Shown: one piece after another, positions 33,271-45,726 of the stretch
Layout: every line of letters begins with the position of its first letter
Numbering within the stretch: position 1 is the stretch's first letter
Source: Punica granatum
Lineage: Eukaryota > Streptophyta > Magnoliopsida > Myrtales > Lythraceae
DNA length: 64,000 nucleotides
Assembly (NCBI RefSeq): GCF_007655135.1
Contig: NW_022204087.1
Location: 1-64,000, forward strand
Direction: 5' to 3'
The notes under the pieces: model-generated
Told to the model about the DNA's origin: nothing
What the model saw: the letters and a program-made list of their open reading frames with translations, nothing else
Databases searched by the model: none
Position numbers and translations under genes: made by a program

Positions 33271-33443
33271 TTCCCCCTCTCTTCAAAAGGATTCGTCCTC
33301 GAATCTGAACATGCGTTAAAGGGAGAAAGATCAGAAACATTAAAAGTCGAACTTACTTGATACTCACCTGGAAGATCAATCTTATAAGCATTGTCATTGA
33401 TCTTATCCAGAACTTGAAATGGTCCATCTCCACGTGGATTCAA
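32943..33443 (-). pseudogene. Integrase C-terminus reading into LTR
   Basis: A 166-codon frame starts in [20 protein letters not shown] and runs through SSTFNVSDLSPF and NPFEERGN (codons that form the PPT). It then continues inside the LTR with SSGPITRAKARQIQQAV. Overlap of the pol end with the 3' LTR is a known trait of CRM-type chromoviruses, which fits the lack of a classic chromodomain. The upstream part is lost at a T-rich junction near 33480. Confidence 0.75.
33271..33288 (-). promoter_or_regulatory. Polypurine tract, minus-strand chromovirus
   Basis: TTTTGAAGAGAGGGGGAA on the minus strand, directly before LTR start TGATACG. Confidence 0.75.
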
Positions 33444-33479
33444 CTTGGAATTCCTCGGACTCGTAAATCTCTCCTTCGA

Positions 33480-33656
33480 TCCTGTTTTTTTTTCAGCTCT
33501 GTATTTTTTTTTGGCCGAATTTTTTTTTTCAGCTCTTTTTTATTTTCTTGCTGCTAACAATCTACAAAGAACAAACTCGATGAAGCGAAACTCAGCAAAT
33601 TAAAACAAAAAAGGATAGGATAAACCCGATTTGGAGCCTGATGCTCTGATACCAAA
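33480..33656 (-). other. Chromovirus leader with PBS, truncated
   Basis: TGGTATCAGAGC (33643-33654, minus strand) follows the LTR end by two bases. The leader then becomes A/T-rich and is joined near 33480 to integrase C-terminal sequence; gag to integrase core are deleted. Confidence 0.7.
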
Positions 33657-34447
33657 TGATGCGATTCCCGCCAAGAATGACGAGACCCGACAACTAAAGG
33701 AACCCAAGATCGTTCCACGATCAGATTTGATTGACGAACCCTCGACCCGGTATTTACGACAAAAACAAGAACCTTGGTATAACTGACCTCAACCCGTTGT
33801 TTAATGCGAAACAAGAACCTCGGTATATAGGAAGACGCCACAAACGGTGGTGGAAAGCCGCTTGATAAGTCGATGAAGACGTCACAAACGGTGGTGGAAA
33901 GCCGTTTGATAAGTTGTTGATGAACGCCATGGAAACTTCCGATAAGTTCGAATTAGTTCTTCAAGAACCAAAGAGAATACTCTCACAATTTTCTGAATGC
34001 TCCTTTTAAAAATTGACTAAGATGAATTCTAATCCTAATCCGGCCATATCTCCTCTAAAGATAAGGAAAATAAAACCTAGAATATCGATAGCGATATGAC
34101 ATAATTTATAAAGATATGAAATCTAAATATCCCTAGAATATCTCTATGAGATTTAAACTTTAAACAAATCTGATGATATCTTCTCTTGATCATCAAATAT
34201 TCTAGAAGCTTCCTTAAAATCTTGCTGAATTTAGCCTTGTCTGGAATCTTCTATATCTTGAATAATGTTGATGGATCTTTGTGGATCACGTGATTCATGT
34301 CCAATGGGCTTCCACGAATTTGCTTGAGCCCGACCCTCTTGAATCAGACCGTTGAGTTCATCTTTAAACTTCTTTGCTCGTGCTCGCGTAATCGGTCCAA
34401 TTGGAACTTGAGTTGGATTCCTTGAAGTCGTGCTACGATTTGCATCA
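33657..34447 (-). repeat. Chromovirus LTR of a longer subfamily (791 bp)
   Basis: It starts TGATGCAAATCGTAGC like the array LTRs but departs from them after about 35 bp, and ends CGGGAATCGCATCA. It carries GPITRARAKKFKDELN. It abuts the RT end of unit 6, where an array-type 622-bp LTR would be expected, so a recombination within the shared first 35 bp is likely. Confidence 0.8.
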
Positions 34448-36546
34448 ACTTTTCAGATCGATCTTTGAAAACACTTTCGAACCATTCAACTCATCAAGCA
34501 TATCATCTAGTCGAGGAATGGGGTAACGATATTTTACTGTAATCTTGTTGATGGCCCGACTATCGACGCACATTCTCATCGATCCATCCTTCCTGGGCAC
34601 CAAAAGTGCTGGTGCAGAACATGGGCTCATGGACTCCCGTATGTAACCCTTCTCAAGCAATTCATTCACTTGCCGTTGCAGCTCCTTGGCCTTATTCGGA
34701 TTGCACCGATATGCCGATCGATTAGGTAAAAGCAAAACCAGGAACGAGATCAATTTGATGCTCAATCCCCTGAATCGGAGGCAACCTTTCAGGCAACTCC
34801 GCAGGAAATACGTCAACGAACTCCTTTAAGAGAGCCATGAACCGAGGCGGAAGAGAAATATGTGCTTCCGGCGTTGCTTCCTGCATGAAAAGTATGAGAA
34901 CTAAGTTGAAGTTCAACAGAGTCCTTTCAAGCTCTCCCAATGTCATCACCAAGCTTTCTTTCTTCAAGCCATTCACACTCGCACTATGGTCCTTTTGCAC
35001 TTGTTATGGACTAAGTGGTGCTAAGACAATACTCTTCCCTTCTTTGGTGAATGAATAAGTATTATTGTATCCATCGTGCAAAGCCCTCCTATCGTATTGC
35101 CACGGTCTTCCCAATAGAAGATGACTTGCACTCATCGGAACCACGTCACATACTACTTCATCTTTATACATCTTCCCAATTGAGAATGGAATACGAACTT
35201 GCTGAGTAACTCGTGCCTCGCCTTGATCATTCAGCCATCTCAACATATAGGGGCATGGATGCGTTGTAGTAGCCAGATTCAGCTTCTCCACCAAGGTCGT
35301 AGACGCAACATTGGTGCAATTCCCACTGTCGATGATAACTCCGCACACCTTATTTTGGATGGTGCACCGAGTTCGGAAAAGATTGTCCCGCTGTTCTTCT
35401 TCCAGCTTTGCTTCGGAACTCAAGACTCGACGAATCATGAGCATCTCACCCTCATCGGCAAACTCTACATTCTCTCCCTGCGCACCTCCACAAACCTCCT
35501 CATCCACCCCTTCATCTTCACTCTCGATCTCTTGAGTGTTCTGGATGGTCATCACTCGCCGATTCGGACATTGGGAAGCTATGTGTCCTAATCCAAGACA
35601 TTTGAAGCACTTGATGTCTCGGCTCCGAGCAGGTCGTTGCGGATCGGTGTGCTTCTCCTTTCCCTTTGTCACCTCAGCTTGAGGCCTTTGAGAGCCCCCT
35701 ACATCCTTCTGCTGCGCATTCCACTTCGAAGAGGATCCTGGACTAGCAGCCACTGGTTTTGGGTAATGCACCCGCGATGCATTGAGTTTGCGACGTTTTC
35801 GCTGTTTTTCCACCTTACTGGGCAGCGTAATCACATCTTCCCAAAAGACATAGGGCTGCAACTCCACGATATCCGCAATTTCCTTGTTCAAGCAATGGTC
35901 TGCTCCCGTGGCTCACTCAGTTCGCATCTCATCGACAACATTTCGAACTCCATGACATAATCTTCAACGGACATACCTCCCTGGCGAATACTCTGCAGTT
36001 TGAGGTACAAGTTTTGCTTGTAGTACTCGGGCATGAATCTTCTATGCATGATGCGCTTCATCTCCCGCCAACTACGAATCCCATCTCCCCTATCTCTTCT
36101 TCGCTGCGCCTTTAAGTTTTTCCCACCTCAGATTCGCATAATCGGGGAACTCGAGGGCAGCAAGTTGGCACTTCTGGGCTTCGGAGTACTCATAGCATTC
36201 GAACACCTTGTCGACGCGCTGGACCCACTCGAGGTACTGTTCAAGGGAACTCATGCCTTTGAATTGTGGAATCTTTAACTTGAGATTGGTACCTTCGTGG
36301 AACCGGCCGCTCTTCTTCTTCAGGAAGTTCATCCTCCAGGTCAGCTTCATCTTCCACTCGAACATTCCGTCTAGGAACTCGATGTGCACGTTGCGGAGGA
36401 GCTGGCGCCACAGCCATTCGATCAAGAGCTTGGATCACCAGATCGAGTCATGCAGAGAGCTCCTCTTGCCCCCGCTGAAGCCCAAGGAACTGGGCTTGCT
36501 CGAGTGTGAGTCCCCTCGGAACCTGATGGACGTTTTCCTCATCCAT
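34448..36546 (-). pseudogene. Unit 6: gag-pro-RT remnant
   Basis: Gag (36425-36090) is shifted by an extra T near 36120, giving WEKLKGAAKKR. Nucleocapsid-protease is 35891-35004 with CFKC knuckle, DSGNCTN and KDEVVCD. RT pieces are 35000-34722 and 34816-34448; RT lacks the RAIN stop and reads to KIDLKS. Confidence 0.85.
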
Positions 36547-36646
36547 TGTGTTTCCCAGAATAATTCCTCACTAAACACTCGTGTATACACTCCTTCACGT
36601 GTTTCACTCGGCCAACAAGAACAAAACCTTATGCTCTGATACCAAA

Positions 36647-37268
36647 TGATAAGCTCACGAACCAGAACTTGATAAAGAAAGAAGGGTGGAGGGTAGAACC
36701 AACTAAACTCACTCGATAAGATGGCTCGCCATGAGTAAGAAAAATCGTTTTGATTCGCCACGCTCAAGGATGAATGATAAGAATCAGAGTTTTCGCCACT
36801 AAACAATGAACCTGTTTAGATAAGAAAAGATAAGAAACGCTCTAAGCAATTTCAATCAAAAATTCATCAAATTCGTCTGTCTTCCTCTCTTACAATAAGA
36901 TGCATATTTATATAGAGGGAAGACGTCCCCCCTGGACTATAAAATAGGAAACTGATATCTGATATCCTTTAGATTACTTTCCTAAAATAGAGTAATGTAA
37001 TAATCTGAAATAAGAAACTTAAGATTGCTGACTCAAGCTAATATAGGAATAAATATCTAATTAAGGGAAACTATTATCTTCTCGTAACAGCTGAAGTCTT
37101 TTAAAATATGGGCCATCACTTCGGGCTGGACTCCTCATCTCCTATTTCCGAGCACTTAAGTACGGTAAAGGGCCCGGGGAGAGTTGCAAGAAGCTTCTTG
37201 GCCATGGAACGAGTGATAGGACTCGAACTAGATCTGGATCCCTTGAAGTCGTGCTACGATTTGCATCA
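36647..37268 (-). repeat. Unit LTR 8 (622 bp)
   Basis: Full-length shared LTR of units 6 and 7. Variants GGAATAAATATC and GAAATAAGAAAC recur in LTR 11, three units on. Confidence 0.88.
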
Positions 37269-39365
37269 ACTTTTCAGATCGATCTTTGAAAACACTTTCG
37301 AACCATTCAACTCATCAAGCATATCATCTAGTCGAGGAATGGGGTAACGATATTTTACTGTAATCTTGTTGATGGCCCGACTATCGACGCACATTCTTAT
37401 CGATCCATCCTTCTTGGGCACCAAAAGTGCTGGTACAGAACATGGGCTCATGGACTCCCGTATGTAACCCTTCTCAAGCAATTCATTCAGTTGCCGTTGC
37501 AGCTCCTTGGCCTCATTCGGATTGCACCGATATGCCGATCGATTAGGTAAAAGCAGAACCAGGAACGAGATCAATTTGATGCTCAATCCCCTGAATCGGA
37601 GGCAACCTTTCAGGCAATTCCGCAGGAAATACGTCAACGAACTCCTTTAAGAGAGCCATGAACCGAGGCGGAAGAGAAATATGTGCTTCGGGCGTTGCTT
37701 CCTGCATGAAAAGTATGAGAACTAAGTTGAAGTTCAACAGAGTCCTTTCAAGCTCTCCCAATGTCATCACCAAGCTTTCTCTCTTCAAGCCATTCACACT
37801 CGCACTATGGTCCTTTTGCACTTGTTATGGACTAAGTGGTGCTAAGACAATACTCTTCCCTTCTTCGGTGAATGAATAAGTATTATTGTATCCATCGTGC
37901 AAAGCCCTCCTATCGTATTGCCACGGTCTTCCCAAAAGAAGATGACTTGCACTCATCGGAACCACGTCACATACTAATTCATCTTTATACATCTTCCCAA
38001 TTGAGAATGGAATACGAACTTGCTGAGTAACTCGTGCCTCGCCTTGATCATTCAGCCATCTCAACTTATAGGGGCATGGATGCTTTGTAGTAGCCAGATT
38101 CAGCTTCTCCACCAAGGTCGTAGACGCAACATTGGTGCAACTCCCACTGTCGATGATAACTCCGCACACCTTATTTTGGATGGTGCACCGAGTTCGGAAA
38201 AGATTGTCCCGCTGTTCTTCTTCCAGCTTTGCTTCGGAACTCAAGACTCGACGAATCATGAGCATCTCACCCTCATCGGCAAACTCTACATTCTCTCCCT
38301 GCGCACCTCCAGAAACCTCCTCATCCACCCCTTCATCTTCACTCTCGATCTCTTGAGTGTTCTGGATGGTCATCACTCGCCGATTCGGACATTGGGAAGC
38401 TATGTGTCCTAATCCAAGACATTTGAAGCACTTGATGTCTCGGCTCCGAACAAGGCGTTGCGGATCGGTGGGCTTCTCCTTTCCCTTTGTCGCCTCAGCT
38501 TGAGGCCTTTGAGAGCCTCCTACATCCTTCTGCTGCGCATTCCACTTCGAAGAGGATCCTGAACTAGCAGCCACTGGTTTGGGTAAAGCACCTGCGATGC
38601 ATTGAGTTTGCGACGCTTTCGCTGTTTTTCCACCTTACTGGCCAGCGTAATCACATCTTCCCAAAAGACATAGGGCTGCAACTCCACGATATCCGCAATT
38701 TCCTTGTTCAAGCAATGGTCTGCTCCCGTGGCTCACTCAGTTCGCATCTCATCGACAACATTTCGTACTCCATGACATAATCTTCAACGGACATACCTCC
38801 CTGGCGAATACTCTGCAGTTTGAGGTACAAGTTTTGCTTGTAGTACTCGGGCATGAATCTTCTATGCATGATGCGCTTCATCTCCCGCCAACTACGAATC
38901 CCATCTCCCCTATCTCTTCTTCGCTGCGCCTTTAAGTTTTAACACCTCAGATTCGCATAATCGGTGAACTCGAGGGCAGCAAGTTGGCACTTCTGGGCTT
39001 CGGAGTACTCGTAGCATTCGAACACCTTATCGACGCGCTGGACCCACTCGAGGTACTCTTCAGGGGAACTCGTGCCTTTGAATTGTGGAATCTTTAACTT
39101 GAGATTGGTACCTTCGTGGAACCGGCCGCTCTTCTTCTTCAGGAAGTTCATCCTCCAGGTCAGCTTCATCTTCCACTCGAACATTCCGTCTAGGAACTCG
39201 ATGTGCACGTTGCGGAGGAGCTGGCGCCACAGCCATTCGATCAAGAGCTTGGATCACCAGATCGAGTCATGCAGAGAGCTCCTCTTGCCCCCGCTGAAGC
39301 CCAAGGAACTGGGCTTGCTCGAGTGTGAGTCCCCTCGGAACCTGATGGACGTTTTCCTCATCCAT
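37269..39365 (-). pseudogene. Unit 7: gag-pro-RT remnant
   Basis: Gag ends early at YANLRC (39244-38939) by the TTTTAACACC change. Nucleocapsid-protease is split by a 1-bp deletion near 38580 (38711-38520 and 38574-37825). RT pieces are 37821-37543 and 37637-37269. Confidence 0.85.
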
Positions 39366-39465
39366 TGTGTTTCCCAGAATAATTCCTCACTAAACACTCG
39401 TGTATACACTCCTTCACGTGTTTTACTCGGCCAACAAGAACAAAACCTTATGCTCTGATACCAAA

Positions 39466-40087
39466 TGATAAGCTCACGAACCAGAACTTGATAAAGAAAG
39501 AAGGGTGGAGGGTAGAACCAACTAAACTCACTCGATAAGATGACTCGCCATGAGTAAGAAAAATCGTTTTGATTTGCCACGCTCAAGGATGAATGATAAG
39601 AATCAGAGTTTTCGCCACTAAACAATGAACCTGTTTAAATAAGAAAAAATAAGAAACGCTCTAAGCAATTTCAATCAAAAATTCATCAAATTCGTCTGTC
39701 TTCCTCTCTTACAATAAGATGCATATTTATATAGAGGGAAGACATCCCCCCTGGACTATAAAATAGGAAACTGATATCTGATATCCTCTAGATTACTTTC
39801 CTAAAATAGAGTAATGTAATAATCTGAAATAGGAAACTTAAAATTGCTGACTCAAGCTAATATAGGAATTAATATCTAATTAAGGGAAACTATTATCTTC
39901 TCGTAACAGCTGAAGTCTTTTAAAATATGGGCCATCACTTCAGGCTGGACTCCTCATCTCCTATTTCCGAGCACTTAAGTACGGTAAAGGGCCCGGGGAG
40001 AGTTGCAAGAAGCTTCTTGGCCATGGAACGAGTGATAGGACTCGAACTAGATCTGGATCCCTTGAAGTCGTGCTACGATTTGCATCA
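39466..40087 (-). repeat. Unit LTR 9 (622 bp)
   Basis: Shared LTR of units 7 and 8. The TTCAGGCTGG variant recurs in LTR 12. Confidence 0.88.
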
Positions 40088-42184
40088 ACTTTTCAGATCG
40101 ATCTTTGAAAACACTTTCGAACCATTCAACTCATCAAGCATATTATCTAGTCGAGGAATGGGGTAACGATATTTTACTGTAATCTTATTGATGGCCCGAC
40201 TATCGACGCACATTCTCATCGATCCATCCTTCTTGGGCACCAAAAGTGCTGGTACAGAACATGGGCTCATGGACTCCCGTATGTAACCCTTCTCAAGCAA
40301 TTCATTCACTTGCCGTTGCAGCTCCTTGGCCTCATTCGGATTGCACCGATATGCCGATCGATTAGGTAAAAGCAGAACCAGGAACGAGATCAATTTGATG
40401 CTCAATCCCCTGAATCGGAGGCAACCTTTCAGGCAATTCCGCAGGAAATACGTCAACGAACTCCTTTAAGAGAGCCATGAACCGAGGCGGAAGAGAAATA
40501 TGTGCTTCGGGCGTTGCTTCCTGCATGAAAAGTATGAGAACTAAGTTGAAGTTCAACAGAGTCCTTTCAAGCTCTCCCAATGTCATCACCAAGCTTTCTC
40601 TCTTCAAGCCATTCACACTCGCACTATGGTCCTTTTGCACTTGTTATGGACTAAGTGGTGCTAAGACAATACTCTTCCCTTCTTTGGTGAATGAATAAGT
40701 ATTATTGTATCCATCGTGCAAAGCCCTCCTATCGTATTGCCACGGTCTTCCCAATAGAAGATGACTTGCACTCATCGGAACCACGTCACATACTAATTCA
40801 TCTTTATACATCTTCCCAATTGAGAATGGAATACGAACTTGCTGAGTAACTCGTGCCTCGCCTTGATCATTCAGCCATCTCAACTTATAGGGGCATGGAT
40901 GCTTTGTAGTAGCCAGATTCAGCTTCTCCACCAAGGTCGTAGACGCAACATTGGTGCAACTCCCACTGTCGATGATAACTCCGCACACCTTATTTTGGAT
41001 GGTGCACCGAGTTCGGCAAAGATTGTCCCGCTGTTCTTCTTCCAGCTTTGCTTCGGAACTCAAGACTCGACGAATCATGAGCATCTCACCCTCATCGGCA
41101 AACTCTACATTCTCTCCCTGCGCACCTCCAGAAACCTCCTCATCCACCCCTTCATCTTCACTCTCGATCTCTTGAGTGTTCTGGATGGTCATCACTCGCC
41201 GATTCGGACATTGGGAAGCTATGTGTCCTAATCCAAGACATTTGAAGCACTTGATGTCTCGGCTCCGAACAAGTCGTTGCGGATCGGTGGCTTCTCCTTT
41301 CCCTTTGTCGCCTCAGCTTGAGGCCTTTGAGAGCCTCCTACATCCTTCTGCTGCGCATTCCACTTCGAAGAGGATCCTGAACTAGCAGCCACTGGTTTTG
41401 GGTAAAGCACCCGCGATGCATTGAGTTTGCGACGCTTTCGCTGTTTTTCCACCTTACTGGCCAGCGTAATCACATCTTCCCAAAAGACATAGGGCTGCAA
41501 CTCCACGATATCCGCAATTTCCTTGTTCAAGCAATGGTCTGCTCCCGTGGCTCACTCAGTTCGCATCTCATCGACAACATTTCGAACTCCATGACATAAT
41601 CTTCAACGGACATACCTCCCTGGCGAATACTCTGCAGTTTGAGGTACAAGTTTTGCTTGTAGTACTCGGGCATGAATCTTCTATGCATGATGCGCTTCAT
41701 CTCCCGCCAACTACGAATCCCATCTCCCCTATCTCTTCTTCGCTGCGCCTTTAAGTTTTCCCACTTCAGATTCGCATAATCGGGGAACTCGAGGGCAGCA
41801 AGTTGGCACTTCTGGGCTTCGGAGTACTCATAGCATTCGAACACCTTATCGACGCGCTGGACCCACTCGAGGAACTGTTCAAGGGAACTTGTGCCTTTGA
41901 ATTGTGGAATCTTTAACTTGAGATTGGTACCTTCGTGGAACCGGCCGCTCTTCTTCTTCAGGAAGTTCATCCTCCAGGTCAGCTTTATCTTCCACTCGAA
42001 CATTCCGTCTAGGAACTCGATGTGCACATTGCGGAGGAGCTGGCGCCACAGCCATTCGATCAAGAGCTTGGATCACATGATCGAGTCATGCAGAGAGCTC
42101 CTCTTGCCCCCGCTGAAGCCCAAGGAACTGGGCTTGCTCGAGTATGAGTCCCCTCGGAACCTGATGGACGTTTTCCTCATCCAT
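40088..42184 (-). pseudogene. Unit 8: gag-pro-RT remnant
   Basis: The gag domain is uninterrupted (42063-41527). Nucleocapsid is shifted by a 1-bp deletion near 41289 (41530-41228 and 41195-40644). RT pieces are 40640-40362 and 40456-40088. A T at 42076 turns CCAGATC into CATGATC. Confidence 0.85.
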
Positions 42185-42284
42185 TGTGTTTCCCAGAATA
42201 ATTCCTCACTAAACACTCGTGTATACACTCCTTCACGTGTTTCACTCGGCCAACAAGAACAAAACCTTATGCTCTGATACCAAA

Positions 42285-42906
42285 TGATAAGCTCACGAAC
42301 CAGAACTTGATAAAGAAAGAAGGGTGGAGGGTAGAACCAACTAAACTCACTCGATAAGATGACTCGCCATGAGTAAGAAAAATCGTTTTGATTCGCTATG
42401 CTCAAGGATGAATGATAAGAATCAGAGTTTTCGCCACTAAACAATGAACCTGTTTAGATAAGAAAAGATAAGAAACGCTCTAAGCAATTTCAATCAAAAA
42501 TTCATCAAATTCGTCTGTCTTCCTCTCTTACAATAAGATGCATATTTATATAGAGGGAAGACACCCCCCCTGGACTATAAAATAGGAAACTGATATCTGA
42601 TATCCTCTAGATTACTTTCCTAAAATAGAGTAATGTAATAATCTGAAATAGGAAACTTAAGATTGCTGACTCAAGCTAATATAGGAATTAATATCTAATT
42701 AAGGGAAACTATTATCTTCTCGTAACAGCTGAAGTCTTTTAAAATATGGGCCATCACTTCGGGCTAGACTCCTCATCTCCTATTTTCGAACACTTAAGTA
42801 CGGTAAAGGGCCCGGGGAGAGTTGCAAGAAGCTTCTTGGCCATGGAACGAGTGATAGGACTCGAACTAGATCTGGATCCCTTGAAGTCGTGCTACGATTT
42901 GCATCA
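42285..42906 (-). repeat. Unit LTR 10 (622 bp)
   Basis: Shared LTR of units 8 and 9; TATTTTCGAACAC variant shared with LTR 11. Confidence 0.88.
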
Positions 42907-45004
42907 ACTTTTCAAATCGATCTTTGAAAACACTTTCGAACCATTCAACTCATCAAGCATATCATCTAGTCGAGGAATGGGGTAACGATATTATACTGTA
43001 ATCTTGTTGATGGCCCGACTATCGACGCACATTCTCATCGATCCATCCTTCTTGTGCACCAAAAGTGCTGGTACAGAACATGGGCTCATGGACTCCCGTA
43101 TGTAACCCTTCTCAAGCAATTCATTCACTTGCCGTTGCAGCTCCTTGGCCTCATTCGGATTGCACCGATATGCCGATCGATTAGGCAAAAGCAGAACCAG
43201 GAACGAGATCAATTTGATGCTCAATCCCCTGAATCGGAGGCAACCTTTCAGGCAACTCCGTAGGAAATACGTCAACGAACTCCTTTAAGAGAGCCATGAA
43301 CCGAGGCGGAAGAGAAATATGTGCTTCGGGCGTTGCTTCCTGCATGAAAAGTATGAGAACTAAGTTGAAGTTCAACAGAGTCCTTTCAAGCTCTCCCAAT
43401 GTCATCACCAAGCTTTCTTTCTTCAAGCCATTCACACTCGCACTATGGTCCTTTTGCACTTGTTATGGACTAAGTGGTGCTAAGACAATACTCTTCCCTT
43501 CTTTGGTGAATGAATAAGTATTATTGTATCCATCGTGCAAAGCCCTCCTATCGTATTGCCACGGTCTTCCCAATAGAAGATGACTTGCACTCATCGGAAC
43601 CACGTCACATACTACTTCATCTTTATACATCTTCCCAATTGAGAATGGAATACGAACTTGCTGAGTAACTCGTGCCTCGCCTTGATCATTCAGCCATCTC
43701 AACTTATAGGGGCATGGATGCTTTGTAGTAGCCAGATTCAGCTTCTCCACCAAGGTCGTAGACGCAACATTGGTGCAATTCCCACTGTCGATGATAACTC
43801 CGCACACCTTATTTGGATGGTGCACCGAGTTCGGAAAAGATTGTCCCGCTGTTCTTCTTCCAGCTTTGCTTCGGAACTCAAGACTCGACGAATCATGAGC
43901 ATCTCACCCTCATCGGCAAACTCTACATTCTCTCCCTGCGCACCTCCAGAAACCTCCTCATCCACCCCTTCATCTTCACTCTCGATCTCTTGAGTGTTCT
44001 GGATGGTCATCACTCGCCGATTCGGACATTGGGAAGCTATGTGTCCTAATCCAAGACATTTGAAGCACTTGATGTCTCGGCTCCGAACAGGTCGTTGCGG
44101 ATCGGTGTGCCTCTCCTTTCCCTTTGTCGCCTCAGCTTGAGGCCTTTGAGAGCCCCCTACATCCTTCTGCTGCGCATTCCACTTCGAAGAGGATCCTGGA
44201 CTAGCAGCCACTGGTTTTGGGTAATGCACCCGCGATGCATTGAGTTTGCGACGTTTTCGCTGTTTTTCCACCTTACTGGGCAGCGTAATCACATCTTCCC
44301 AAAAGACATAGGGCTACAACTCCACGATATCCGCAATTTCCTTGTTCAAGCAATGGTCTGCTCCCGTGGCTCACTCAGTTCGCATCTCATCGACAACATT
44401 TCGAACTCCATGACATAATCTTCAACGGACATACCTCCCTGGCGAATACTCTGCAGTTTGAGGTACAAGTTTTGCTTGTAGTACTCGGGCATGAATCTTC
44501 TATGCATGATGCGCTTCATCTCCCGCCAACTACGAATCCCATCTCCCCTATCTCTTCTTCGCTGCGCCTTTAAGTTTTTCCCACCTCAGATTCGCATAAT
44601 CGGGGAACTCGAGGGCAGCAAGTTGGCACTTCTGGGCTTCGGAGTACTCATTGCATTCGAACACCTTATCGACGCGCTGGACCCACTCGAGGTACTCTTC
44701 AGGGGAACTCGTGCCTTTGAATTGTGGAATCTTTAACTTGAGATTGGTACCTTCGTGGAACCGGCCGCTCTTCTTCTTCAGGAAGTTCATCCTCCAGGTC
44801 AGCTTCATCTTCCACTCGAACATTCCGTCTGGGAACTCGATGTGCACGTTGCGGAGGAGCTGGCGCCACAGCCATTCGATCAAGAGCTTGGATCACCAGA
44901 TCGAGTCATGCAGAGAGCTCCTCTTGCCCCCGCTGAAGCCCAAGGAACTGGGCTTGCTCGAGTGTGAGTACCCTCGGAACCTGATGGACGTTTTCCTCAT
45001 CCAT
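42907..45004 (-). pseudogene. Unit 9: gag-pro-RT remnant
   Basis: It repeats unit 6 changes (extra T in gag near 44578, DSGNCTN, KDEVVCD). It adds a stop at ELQPYVFW (TAG near 44317), a 1-bp deletion before the protease near 43813 (44292-43738 and 43825-43463), and a stop in RT after KITV (43275-42991). Confidence 0.85.
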
Positions 45005-45104
45005 TGTGTTTCCCAGAATAATTCCTCACTAAACACTCGTGTATACACTCCTTCACGTGTTTCACTCGGCCAACAAGAACAAAACCTTATGCTCTGATAC
45101 CAAA

Positions 45105-45726
45105 TGATAAGCTCACGAACCAGAACTTGATAAAGAAAGAAGGGTGGAGGGTAGAACCAACTAAACTCACTCGATAAGATGACTCGCCATGAGTAAGAAA
45201 AATCGTTTTGATTCGCCACGCTCAAGGATGAATGATAAGAATCAGAGTTTTCGCCACTAAACAATGAACCTGTTTAGATAAGAAAAGATAAGAAACGCTC
45301 TAAGCAATTTCAATCAAAAATTCATCAAATTCGTCTGTCTTCCTCTCTTACAATAAGATGCATATTTATATAGAGGGAAGACGTCTTCCCTGGACTATAA
45401 AATAGGAAACTGATATCTGATATCCTCTAGATTACTTTCCTAAAATAGAGTAATGTAATAATCTGAAATAAGAAACTTAAGATTGCTGACTCAAGCTAAT
45501 ATAGGAATAAATATCTAATTAAGGGAAACTATTATCTTCTCGTAACAGCTGAAGTCTTTTAAAATATGGGCCATCACTTCGGGCTGGACTCCTCATCTCC
45601 TATTTTCGAACACTTAAGTACGGTAAAGGGCCCGGGGAGAGTTGCAAGAAGCTTCTTGGCCATGGAACGAGTGATAGGACTCGAACTAGATCTGGATCCC
45701 TTGAAGTCGTGCTACGATTTGCATCA
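45105..45726 (-). repeat. Unit LTR 11 (622 bp)
   Basis: Shared LTR of units 9 and 10, carrying the LTR 8 variants. Confidence 0.88.
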
